This document shows positions 51,001 through 57,638 of a DNA stretch of 64,000 bases, piece after piece (the first letter of the stretch is position 1; every line of letters starts with the position of its first letter). Source of the stretch: Pseudomonas sp. QTF5. GTDB lineage: Bacteria > Pseudomonadota > Gammaproteobacteria > Pseudomonadales > Pseudomonadaceae. Below the pieces are notes generated by a model that did no database searches, was not told the DNA's origin, and saw only the letters and a list, made by a program, of their open reading frames with translations. The position numbers and the translations under genes are program-made. The stretch spans positions 1 to 64,000 of the forward strand of contig NZ_AZRW02000021.1 in assembly GCF_000512695.2 (NCBI RefSeq), written 5' to 3'.

Positions 51001-51331
51001 AATGCGGCGCCTGAAAAAACTCGGCGTGAGCTTTGCCATGGACGATTTCGGTACCGGTTATTCCTCGCTGACCTACCTCAAGCGCCTGCCGGTAGACACC
51101 CTGAAAATCGACCAGTCATTCATCCGCGACGCCACCACCGACCCCAACGATGCCGAAATCATTCGCGCCATCGTCGCCATGGCCCGTAGCCTGGAATTGG
51201 AAGTCATCGCCGAAGGGGTGGAAACCCTGGAGCAGCTGGAGTTTTTGCAGGAGCTGGGCTGCCATTTGTATCAGGGGTATTTGCACAGCCGGCCGCTGCC
51301 GGTGGAGGAGTTTCAGAAACTGCTCAAGTGA
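48053..51331 (+). CDS. Multi-PAS GGDEF-EAL c-di-GMP enzyme
   Basis: 1092 aa with no signal peptide or membrane segments, so cytoplasmic. About five PAS domains in tandem (roughly 30-150, 155-275, 280-405, 408-530, 535-655) are followed by GGDEF (about 660-825) and EAL (about 835-1090). The GGDEF motif is intact (G740-F744), with an RxxD inhibitory I-site RMED five residues before it. The EAL motif (873-875), DDFGTGYSS, the Lys of LKIDQSFI and AEGVETLEQ are all kept. Both synthesis and hydrolysis of c-di-GMP are therefore possible. It is followed by a terminator. Confidence 0.94.
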   Translation: MPKSVERMPPMPRIQALDPKRSEQSWESAPQLLAALNGARLGAWYWDIERGQISWSRGTQALFGFDPRQPLPEDLEYLDLLPQEDRAKTIRAFNAVIAGAPLEQAMHHRIRWPDGSLHWLEINGSLLPDKNGRPRMIGVIREITHQRQREQALSSSEKRFATLFHLCPNMVLLTRQEDGLISEANQYFESLFGWPVQDAIGRTTLELGLWVNPEQRVQLVKATKAKGELINMEVQFRASNGQVHDGILSAQKVELEGQPYLLSTFLDTTERKIAEHALKDSQERLDLALDSAQLGTWDWHIPSGMLYGSARAAQLHGLEPKPFHESFDAFFEGVPGEERDTMRDAYRSLREGPAGNYQLTYRVQLQDGSSRYLESRARLYRDDHGTPFRMAGTLLDITDQVEREQQLVASEEKFATLFQVSPDPICVTRQDTGHFIEINSSFTQTFGWNTVDVIGRSADEIGLWDASAKSLQRIERVIREQGLNNVAIIVQHKDGPSLTCVISSRQISVGDQPCIVTTLRDITQQQRSEAALKASEEKFAKAFHSSPDAITITERDTGRYLEVNDGFCRLTGYRADEVIGRTVYQVGIWAEEKQRSALLAELQIKGRVHHQEMLGRNKRGELLTVEVSVEPITLNETACLLLTARDVSLLKNAEAQIRHLAYHDPLTNLPNRALLMDRLSQQIALLKRHNLRGALMFLDLDHFKHINDSLGHPVGDTVLKIITARLEASVRMEDTVARLGGDEFVVLLSGLEGSRSDVSAQVRELADTLRELLSEPMFLDGQRLQVTPSIGIALIPDHGSTPTDLLKRADIALYRAKDSGRNTTQMYHNTMQKAASERLRMETDLRLALSRGEFSVQYQPQVDARDNRITGAEALVRWHHPQLGAQSPTEFIKVLEDSGLILEVGTWILDEACKAFKQLTAKGLIDPLNFSLCVNISPRQFRQNDFVERIEHSLGSHGLPCSLLKLEITEGIVIQNLDDTISKMRRLKKLGVSFAMDDFGTGYSSLTYLKRLPVDTLKIDQSFIRDATTDPNDAEIIRAIVAMARSLELEVIAEGVETLEQLEFLQELGCHLYQGYLHSRPLPVEEFQKLLK

Positions 51332-51340
51332 CGGTAACAA

Positions 51341-51370
51341 AAAAGGGCGCCAGTGGATGGCGCCCTTTTC
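51341..51370. terminator. Bidirectional terminator
   Basis: AAAAGGGCGCCA, loop, TGGCGCCCTTTT. Serves the GGDEF-EAL gene on plus and ibpA on minus, which converge here. Confidence 0.9.
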
Positions 51371-51381
51371 GTTGCTCTGAC

Positions 51382-51828
51382 TCAGTGCTGCAGAGCCGGT
51401 TTTTCCGTCCCGTTGATCGGGATGCGTTTGGCTTTCGCTTCTTCCGGAATCACGCGCAGCAAATCGATACTCAACAAACCGTTGCGCAGTTTGGCGGCCT
51501 TGATTTCAATATGGTCCGCCAGACGGAACGACAGTTTGAAGGCGCGCTGCGCGATGCCTTGGTACAGGTAAGTGACGCTTTCGTCCGCGTCACGTTTGCC
51601 GCCACTGATGGTCAGCACACCTTTCTCCACTTGCAGGTCCAGGTCTTCTTCCTGGAAACCGGCGGCCGCCACGACGATGCGGTATTGATCATCACCGTAC
51701 TTTTCAACGTTGTAGGGTGGATAGGTGCTGCCTGGCTCATTGCGTAGGGCGGTTTCGAACAGGTCGTTGAAACGGTCGAAACCTACCGAGGAACGGAACA
51801 GTGGAGCCATGGAAAATGTAGTACTCAT
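51382..51828 (-). CDS. ibpA: Small heat-shock protein (Hsp20 / IbpA)
   Basis: 148 aa alpha-crystallin-type holdase that binds unfolding proteins and inclusion bodies. The N terminus FRSSVGFDRFNDLFETAL is typical of IbpA; the alpha-crystallin domain spans about 38-125 (YRIVVAAAGFQEEDLDLQVE; KLSFRLADHIEIKAAKLRNG). The IXI-like C-terminal tail RIPIN is present. A sigma-32 type promoter and a ROSE-like leader lie upstream, so induction by heat at both transcription and translation is expected. Confidence 0.94.
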   Translation of the reverse strand: MSTTFSMAPLFRSSVGFDRFNDLFETALRNEPGSTYPPYNVEKYGDDQYRIVVAAAGFQEEDLDLQVEKGVLTISGGKRDADESVTYLYQGIAQRAFKLSFRLADHIEIKAAKLRNGLLSIDLLRVIPEEAKAKRIPINGTEKPALQH

Positions 51829-51901
51829 GATTCAAATCTCCTGAACATAATCAGCAAGTTTTTTTGTCTCCGCGACCCGATTTCGGCATCGCGTAATCCT
51901 T
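51829..51901 (-). promoter_or_regulatory. ROSE-like RNA thermometer in the ibpA leader
   Basis: The minus-strand leader contains the ROSE hallmark TTGCTGATTATGTTCAGGAG: a U-Y-GCU element that can pair with the AGGAG Shine-Dalgarno nearby, behind an upstream stem-loop region (CGCGATGCCGAAATCGGGTCGCG). Such thermometers melt at heat-shock temperature. ibpA of P. aeruginosa is known to have one. Confidence 0.85.
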
Positions 51902-51929
51902 AAATAAGGACCGCTGATTGCTTTTCAAG
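51902..51929 (-). promoter_or_regulatory. Sigma-32 (heat-shock) promoter of ibpA
   Basis: Minus strand: CTTGAAA (51923-51929), 13-bp spacer, CCTTATTT (51902-51909), close to the sigma-32 consensus CTTGAAA and CCCCATnT. Confidence 0.8.
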
Positions 51930-51958
51930 AGATTATTTTCTGTTTTTTTTAAGTGGAT

Positions 51959-52918
51959 TCAGGCCGCTTCAGACACCTGCAGACCCAGTAAACGCGAGAC
52001 ATTATCCAGTTCGGTCTCACGACGCAGGACGGTGAACAGCTCTACCGCCTCGGGATAATTGCGGGTCAGCATCGCCAGCCACTGCTTCAAGCGGCCCGGC
52101 GATTGGCGCGGCGTCATCTGCGCCTTGGCTTGCAGCCAGAAGTCCTGAATCAGCGGCAGCAGCTCAGCCCAGGTCATCTCGACGACGTCCTCACCGGCGC
52201 GGGCGGCGGCGATTTGCCGGGCCAGATCGGGGCGCGATACCAGACCGCGACCGAGCATGATGTCCTCGACGCCGCTGATCTCGCGGCAACGACGCCAGTC
52301 CTCGACGCTCCAGATGTCGCCGTTGGCGAACACCGGGACTTTGACCACATCCTGCACTCGCGGGATCCATTCCCAGTGAGCTGGCGGCTTATACCCGTCT
52401 GTCTTGGTCCGCGCATGGACCACGATGTGCGCCGCGCCGCCTTCGGCCAGAGCCGTGGCGCAAACCAGCGCACCGTCCGGGCTATCGAAACCGAGGCGCA
52501 TCTTGGCGGTCACTGGAATGTGCGCGGGGACGGCACGACGGACATGTTCGACGATTTCGTTGAGCAGCTCAGGCTCTTTGAGCAACACCGCGCCGCCACG
52601 GGATTTGTTGACGGTCTTGGCCGGGCAGCCGAAGTTCAGGTCGATGACTTCGGAACCCAGCTCGCAGGCCAGTGCGGCGTTTTCCGCCAGGCACACCGGA
52701 TCGGAGCCTAGAAGTTGCACCCGCAACGGCACGCCGGAGGCGGTCCGGGCGCCAGTCAGCAGTTCCGGGCCGAACTTGTGGTAATAGGCAGGCGTGAGCA
52801 ACTGATCGTTGATCCGAATGAATTCGGTCACGCACCAATCAATACCACCCACACGGGTCAGCACGTCCCGCAGGATGTTGTCGACCAACCCCTCCATGGG
52901 CGCCAAAGCAATTTGCAT
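51959..52918 (-). CDS. dusC: tRNA-dihydrouridine(16) synthase
   Basis: 319-aa flavoenzyme that reduces uridine 16 in the tRNA D loop using FMN and NADPH. LAPMEGLVDNILRDVLTRVG at the start, the catalytic Cys in DLNFGCPAKTVNKSRGGAVL and the FMN phosphate site VFANGDIWS ... MLGRGLVSRPDLA identify the Dus family; the C terminus best fits DusC. MQIALAPMEG is used as start, with a longer frame 5 codons upstream possible. It lies upstream of ibpA on the same strand but separated by the ibpA heat-shock promoter. Confidence 0.92.
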   Translation of the reverse strand: MQIALAPMEGLVDNILRDVLTRVGGIDWCVTEFIRINDQLLTPAYYHKFGPELLTGARTASGVPLRVQLLGSDPVCLAENAALACELGSEVIDLNFGCPAKTVNKSRGGAVLLKEPELLNEIVEHVRRAVPAHIPVTAKMRLGFDSPDGALVCATALAEGGAAHIVVHARTKTDGYKPPAHWEWIPRVQDVVKVPVFANGDIWSVEDWRRCREISGVEDIMLGRGLVSRPDLARQIAAARAGEDVVEMTWAELLPLIQDFWLQAKAQMTPRQSPGRLKQWLAMLTRNYPEAVELFTVLRRETELDNVSRLLGLQVSEAA

Positions 52919-52995
52919 GAAAAACACACTCAACGAAAAACGTGCGGCAGTTTACTGGATTGCGCGAAGAATCTGCAGAACATCGCAGATCCCTT

Positions 52996-53098
52996 GTGGG
53001 AGCGGGCTTGCTCGCGAAGGCGGTTTAACATTCAACAATTGTGCTGCCTGTCAGTCCGCTTTCGCGAGCAAGTCGGATCGCCGCACCGCCGCTCCCAC
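52996..53098. repeat. REP pair, one arm of extended type
   Basis: Direct REP at 52996-53018 and an inverted element at 53061-53098 carrying the same 15-bp internal extension (reverse complement) as the element at 28132-28169. The inverted element ends 2 bp before the stop codon of the thioesterase gene. Confidence 0.88.
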
Positions 53099-53099
53099 A

Positions 53100-53549
53100 T
53101 TAGATTTTCGCTGAATCCAACTCCTGCAACGCGGGCCCGTAGCCCTCGATAAATTCCGCCGGCATGCGTTTGGGCTTGCCGGTCGACAGTTCGATGCACA
53201 CGAAAGTGGTCTGCGCTCGCAGCAACGTCGTATTGTCGCTAGGGCGCTTCAATTGAAAGTGTCGGGTCATTTTCAGGCGCTGATCCCAATCGACGATCCA
53301 GGTCGCCAACTGCAACTCATCGCCCTCATAGGCTGCTGCCAGATAATCGATCTCGTGCCGCACCACCGCCATCGCCCGATCCAGCCGACGGTACTCGACC
53401 AGGTCCAGGCCCAGCCGTTGCGAGTGGCGCCAGGCACAGCGTTCGAGCCAGGTCACGTACACCGCGTTGTTCGCGTGGCCCAGCCCGTCGATGTCCTCGG
53501 CGCCCACTTCCAGATCAATGATAAACGGCGTTGCCCGATCCCAGCCCAT
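53100..53549 (-). CDS. Acyl-CoA thioesterase (4-hydroxybenzoyl-CoA type hotdog)
   Basis: 149-aa single hotdog domain. VGAEDIDGLGHANNAVYVTW holds the family signature with the catalytic Asp (D-x-x-GH-x-NN), as in YbgC/FadM-type thioesterases that hydrolyse acyl-CoA. The hydrophobic sheet RAMAVVRHEIDYLAAAYEGD follows. The stop codon TAA lies directly at the edge of a REP element. The physiological acyl-CoA is unknown. It is the downstream neighbour of an alpha/beta hydrolase. Confidence 0.88.
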   Translation of the reverse strand: MGWDRATPFIIDLEVGAEDIDGLGHANNAVYVTWLERCAWRHSQRLGLDLVEYRRLDRAMAVVRHEIDYLAAAYEGDELQLATWIVDWDQRLKMTRHFQLKRPSDNTTLLRAQTTFVCIELSTGKPKRMPAEFIEGYGPALQELDSAKI

Positions 53550-53597
53550 GCCCCACTCCCGGTCAGATTATTTCGACCGAGGCAGTGTAACGGAAGC

Positions 53598-54431
53598 TCA
53601 GGCCGATTGGCGCGATTGCAGGCTGCGACCGGCCAGCAGCGAGAGAACGCCGTCGATCACCCGCGGATCGGCCAAGACCCGCTGATGCCCGCCCTCTTCC
53701 AGGCGCAACAGACGGCTGTCGAACCAGGCTTCGTGGATCAATTGGGATTCCTTGACCGGAACAAAGCTGTCGTCCTCGGCATGGACGATCAGCCCCGGCA
53801 TGTCGAGCTGATAGCGCGCAACATCCAGCGCAGCGGCGCGCATGCCGACGTCTTTCTCGACCTGGCGAATAAACGCCGAACGGGCTTTGGGCGGCAGGCG
53901 CACATAGCGCGCGAAACCGCGCAGCACCCCAAGAATTCGCGCTGGGGCGGCGATCGAGACCAGGGTTTCGGTGCGCAAGCCCAACTGAACTGCGAGCATG
54001 GCACTGGCGCCGCCCATGGAGTGACCGATCACCGCTTGCAGCGGCGGCAATTCAGCGGCCGCTTCGAGCATGGCCCGAGCGAACAGCACCACATTCGCCT
54101 CACGACCAGGCGAACGACCGTGAGCCGGGCCGTCCAGGGCAACCACGGTGTAACCGGCATCGACCAGCGCCGTGATCAGCGCAGCAAACTGCGTTGGCCG
54201 GCCTTCCCAGCCGTGCATCAACAACACTGCCGGCCCCTGGCCCCAGCGCAGCGCCGAGAGGCCGAAGCGCAAAGTGATTCGCTCGGATTTCGCCAGCAGC
54301 GGCAATTCCCAGTCGCGCGGCAGCAATTGCCGCGGAGTCATGAATGCCAGGCGCATCTTGCTCGCGACCAGCTTTGGCGCGAACCAACCCAAGGTGCCAT
54401 TAACGCCACGAACCCAGCTCAACGTGTTCAT
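53598..54431 (-). CDS. Alpha/beta hydrolase
   Basis: 277 aa. The nucleophile elbow is GHSMGGASAMLAVQ, the oxyanion region AVLLMHGWEGRPTQF, and the catalytic acid and His lie in VHAEDDSFVPVKESQLIHEA and EGGHQRVLADPRVI. The N terminus has a hydrophobic segment but no clear signal peptide. It lies 30 bp downstream of a TetR-family gene in the same direction, which suggests joint control. The substrate is unknown. Confidence 0.88.
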   Translation of the reverse strand: MNTLSWVRGVNGTLGWFAPKLVASKMRLAFMTPRQLLPRDWELPLLAKSERITLRFGLSALRWGQGPAVLLMHGWEGRPTQFAALITALVDAGYTVVALDGPAHGRSPGREANVVLFARAMLEAAAELPPLQAVIGHSMGGASAMLAVQLGLRTETLVSIAAPARILGVLRGFARYVRLPPKARSAFIRQVEKDVGMRAAALDVARYQLDMPGLIVHAEDDSFVPVKESQLIHEAWFDSRLLRLEEGGHQRVLADPRVIDGVLSLLAGRSLQSRQSA

Positions 54432-54461
54432 CGCCCATCTCCTCAGGCTGACGCCTTTAGG

Positions 54462-55001
54462 TCATAACACCGCCGACTTGGCGGCGCGCAGCAATCGATC
54501 AGACAACTCTCCTGGCCCCAGCGCCCGCGCCAGACTCAAACCACCGACCATCAAGGCCAAGTCGGCCAAGGCTTTGTCGGCCTCTTCCGGGCTGGCCGCC
54601 AACTGCGCGACCATCAACTCAACATGCTCATTCAACGCCACACGAAATTCGTCCGGCAGACGGCCCAGCTCGCCGACCGACGCTGGAATCGGACACGCCT
54701 GCTCGGTGCAATCACGGTGTTTGCGCGACAGGTAGAACGCCGCGACCAACGCACGACGCTCTTCGCCGGTCAACTCGGCGTCCATATCGGCGATCAAGCC
54801 ACGACGATGGCTGAGCAGCCGCTTGAACGCTTCCAGCATCAATGCGTCCTTGCTTTCGAAGTGCGCGTAGAAGCCGCCGACCGTCAGGCCTGCCGCGCCC
54901 ATCACTTCGCCCACGCTCGGCTCGGCCGGGCCGCGCTGGATCAGCGCGGCACTGGCAGCCTTGAGGATGCGTTCGCGGGTTTGAGCTTTTTTATCGTTCA
55001 T
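54462..55001 (-). CDS. TetR-family transcriptional repressor
   Basis: 179 aa. The DNA-binding part is TRERILKAASAALIQRGPAE ... VGEVMGAAGLTVGGFYAHFE, the common NemR/AcrR-like HTH, followed by a C-terminal ligand domain with a conserved Cys (CTEQACPIPA). It probably represses itself and the hydrolase downstream; the short, A/T-rich upstream region (to 55060) has ATTATTCTCATAAT, an imperfect palindrome that may be the operator. Confidence 0.88.
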   Translation of the reverse strand: MNDKKAQTRERILKAASAALIQRGPAEPSVGEVMGAAGLTVGGFYAHFESKDALMLEAFKRLLSHRRGLIADMDAELTGEERRALVAAFYLSRKHRDCTEQACPIPASVGELGRLPDEFRVALNEHVELMVAQLAASPEEADKALADLALMVGGLSLARALGPGELSDRLLRAAKSAVL

Positions 55002-55019
55002 CGTTGCCTCCGAATATTA

Positions 55020-55050
55020 CGACTAGAATATTATTCTCATAATAATTTTT
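55020..55050. promoter_or_regulatory. A/T-rich palindrome upstream of the TetR gene
   Basis: ACGACTAGAATATTATTCTCATAATAATTTTTCG contains ATTATTCTCATAAT-type inverted halves about 20-50 bp before the TetR start. It is a plausible autoregulatory operator; not confirmed. Confidence 0.4.
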
Positions 55051-55156
55051 CGCAAGTCGTGGATGTGACCGCTGGTCTGAAGAACAGTTTTGAGGAAAAA
55101 GGAGAGTTGGCCAAACGCCAGACAAACAAAAGGGCCATTCAATAATTGAATGACCC

Positions 55157-55178
55157 TTAAAAATCCCGCAGAGCGGGT
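55157..55178 (-). terminator. Terminator of the Glu-Ala tRNA operon
   Basis: Minus strand: CCCGC, loop TCT, GCGGGATTTTTAA. It lies 6 bp beyond the last tRNA-Glu. Confidence 0.8.
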
Positions 55179-55183
55179 AATCG

Positions 55184-55259
55184 TGGCGTCCCCTAGGGGA
55201 CTCGAACCCCTGTTACCGCCGTGAAAGGGCGGTGTCCTAGGCCACTAGACGAAGGGGAC
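55184..55259 (-). tRNA. tRNA-Glu(TTC), second copy
   Basis: 76 nt with CCA, anticodon stem CCGCC/GGCGG around loop CTTTCAC, anticodon TTC. Identical by eye to the copy at 55469. Confidence 0.95.
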
Positions 55260-55339
55260 ACAAACCCTTCTATACAACTGATCAGTGCTGAGAGCTGATC
55301 GATTCAAGGCCGGTGTGGCCAGACCTTGAACTGTAAAAT

Positions 55340-55415
<76 letters not shown>

Positions 55416-55468
55416 GGATTTTTCGCCTCGCGGCGGAGCGACATTTTTCAACATCGCTTCTGTAAAAC

Positions 55469-55544
55469 TGGCGTCCCCTAGGGGACTCGAACCCCTGTTA
55501 CCGCCGTGAAAGGGCGGTGTCCTAGGCCACTAGACGAAGGGGAC
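55469..55544 (-). tRNA. tRNA-Glu(TTC), first copy
   Basis: 76 nt with CCA, anticodon TTC. It follows the first tRNA-Ala in the order Ala-Glu-Ala-Glu. Confidence 0.95.
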
Positions 55545-55623
55545 GCAAACCCTTCTATACAACTGATCAACGCTGAGTGTTGATCGCTTCAAGGCCGGTG
55601 TGGCCAGACCTTGAAGTGTAAAT

Positions 55624-55699
<76 letters not shown>

Positions 55700-55720
55700 T
55701 CATCGCTGAGGACGGGGCGA

Positions 55721-55749
55721 ATCTTAATGGCGCTTCGGAAGACTGTCAA
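55721..55749 (-). promoter_or_regulatory. Strong sigma-70 promoter of the Ala-Glu tRNA operon
   Basis: Minus strand: TTGACA (55744-55749), exactly 17 bp, TAAGAT (55721-55726), then a GC-rich discriminator CGCCCCGTC typical of stringent control. An A/T-rich UP-like stretch lies upstream. Confidence 0.9.
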
Positions 55750-55832
55750 ACTTATTTTCAACAATTTTCAAAATTTTTTGCCCACATAACAATCACTTAC
55801 CGCCCTCCCCCCGCAAATCCGGAGTTTTTCCC

Positions 55833-55862
55833 CTGTAGGAGCTGGCTTGCCAGCGCCTACAG
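55833..55862. repeat. REP-like hairpin after gltX
   Basis: CTGTAGG...GCTGGC, loop TT, GCCAGC...CCTACAG. It belongs to the GTAGGAGC-type palindromes and lies 4 bp beyond the gltX stop; no T-run follows. Confidence 0.75.
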
Positions 55863-55865
55863 GTG

Positions 55866-57347
55866 TCAGGCGATAGCACCCAACAGCTTTTCCCACTCCT
55901 TGTTTTCCTTCTTCGACACGCCGCCCAGCAGGTCGATAGCCTGGCGCAGACGGAAGCGGGTCAGGTCCGGGCCAAGGATTTCCATCGCATCAAGCACCGA
56001 CACCGAGCTGGCCTGCCCGGTGATTGCGGCAAACATCAGCGGCATAGCATCACGCAGCTTCAGCTCCAGCGATTCGACCACCGCCTGAATCGTCGAGGTA
56101 ATACTGTCCTTCTCCCACTGACGCAGGCTTTCCAGCTTCCACAGAATCAACTGCATCAACTGACGAACCTGATCGCCCGAAAGCTTCTTGGATTCGAACA
56201 GTTTGGCATCCGGGTTCACGCCACCGGCGAAGAAGAAGCCAGCCAGCGGTGCGACCTGGCTGAAAATTTCAACCCGACCCTGAACATGCGGTGCGATCTT
56301 CATCATGTATTCAGGGTTCAGTGCCCACTTTTGCAGACGAGCGGCGAACTCTTCCACCGGCAGGTCACGCAGCCATTGGCCGTTCAGCCACGACAGTTTT
56401 TCGATGTCGAAAATCGGACCACCGAGAGAGACACGCTTGAGGTCAAAGTTATCGACCATTTCCTGCAGAGAGAACTTCTCACGCTCATCCGGCATCGACC
56501 AGCCCATGCGGCCCAGGTAGTTGAGCATTGCTTCCGGCATGAACCCCATGCGCTCGTAGAACGTTACCGAGGTCGGGTTCTTGCGCTTGGACAGCTTGCT
56601 CTTGTCCGGGTTACGCAGCAGCGGCATGTAGCACAGCTGCGGTTGTTCCCAGCCAAAGTATTCGTACAAGAGGATCAGTTTCGGTGCCGATGGCAGCCAT
56701 TCTTCACCGCGCAGAACGTGGGTAATGCCCATCAAGTGGTCATCGACCACGTTGGCCAGGAAGTACGTTGGCAGGCCGTCGGTCTTCATCAGCACTTGCA
56801 TGTCCATGCGATCCCAAGGGATCTCGACATCGCCACGCAGCATGTCAGGCACCACGCACACGCCTTCAGTCGGCACTTTCATGCGGATGACGTGTGGCTC
56901 GCCGGCGGCCAGGCGGCGCGCGACTTCTTCCTTGGACAGCAACAGCGCACGGCCGTCGTAACGCGGAGTTTCGCCACGCGCCATTTGCTCGGCGCGCATC
57001 TGGTCCAGCTCCTCGCTGGTGCAGAAGCACGGGAAGGCATGACCCATGTCGACCAATTGCTGGCAGTATTTCTGATAGATATCGCCGCGCTCGCTCTGAC
57101 GGTAAGGACCGTGCGGGCCGCCGACGTCCGGGCCTTCGCTCCAGTCGATACCCAACCAGCGCAGGGCGTCGTAAATCTGCTGTTCAGACTCACGGGTCGA
57201 ACGCAGTTGATCGGTGTCTTCGATCCGCAGGATGAACTCACCGCCATGCTGCTTGGCAAAGCAGTAGTTGAACAAAGCGATGTAAGCGGTACCTACGTGG
57301 GGGTCCCCGGTAGGCGATGGCGCGATGCGAGTGCGGACGGTGGTCAT
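55866..57347 (-). CDS. gltX: Glutamyl-tRNA synthetase
   Basis: 493-aa class I synthetase charging tRNA-Glu. The HIGH-like motif is in RIAPSPTGDPHVGTAYIALF near the N terminus, and the KMSKS-like motif KLSKRKNPTS is in the middle. The C-terminal anticodon-binding helical domain ends with ...GGVSKKENKEWEKLLGAIA. The start MTTVRTRIAPSPTG is 17 codons inside a longer open frame that has no family counterpart. It lies next to an operon with two tRNA-Glu genes, its substrate. Confidence 0.97.
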   Translation of the reverse strand: MTTVRTRIAPSPTGDPHVGTAYIALFNYCFAKQHGGEFILRIEDTDQLRSTRESEQQIYDALRWLGIDWSEGPDVGGPHGPYRQSERGDIYQKYCQQLVDMGHAFPCFCTSEELDQMRAEQMARGETPRYDGRALLLSKEEVARRLAAGEPHVIRMKVPTEGVCVVPDMLRGDVEIPWDRMDMQVLMKTDGLPTYFLANVVDDHLMGITHVLRGEEWLPSAPKLILLYEYFGWEQPQLCYMPLLRNPDKSKLSKRKNPTSVTFYERMGFMPEAMLNYLGRMGWSMPDEREKFSLQEMVDNFDLKRVSLGGPIFDIEKLSWLNGQWLRDLPVEEFAARLQKWALNPEYMMKIAPHVQGRVEIFSQVAPLAGFFFAGGVNPDAKLFESKKLSGDQVRQLMQLILWKLESLRQWEKDSITSTIQAVVESLELKLRDAMPLMFAAITGQASSVSVLDAMEILGPDLTRFRLRQAIDLLGGVSKKENKEWEKLLGAIA

Positions 57348-57534
57348 GGCATGTCTCGAAAAGAATAAAAAGCGAAGATCAAAGCGAACTTCCAACAAGA
57401 GCCGAATGGTAACAGGCGATAGCCGCCCGGCTCCAGTGAGTGGGGTATTTACCTCTACATCACCCGTAGGCCGAGGTGGGTTGAGGGCTGGGGGAAGCGC
57501 TTTAGCTGACGAATATGGCGTTCAGTCGTACGCC

Positions 57535-57615
57535 TTCGCGAGCAAGCCCGCTCCCACATTAGACCGCGTCCGCCTGGACAACTCGGTCAACTGTGGGAGC
57601 GGGCTTGCTCGCGAA
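57535..57615. repeat. REP pair (BIME) between uvrB and gltX
   Basis: Inverted REP 57535-57557 and direct REP 57593-57615, 35 bp apart and complementary. The rest of the 291-bp gap between uvrB and gltX shows no gene; it must hold the gltX promoter. Confidence 0.9.
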
Positions 57616-57638
57616 GAGGCCCTGTCAGACACCACAAA

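Noticed and set aside
55863..57368. 501-aa plus-strand frame opposite gltX
   Set aside because: Shadow of gltX; runs the exact extent of the real gene.
57348..57398. 17-codon N-terminal extension of gltX
   Set aside because: It lies before the conserved start MTTVRTRIAPSPTG and is not found in the family.
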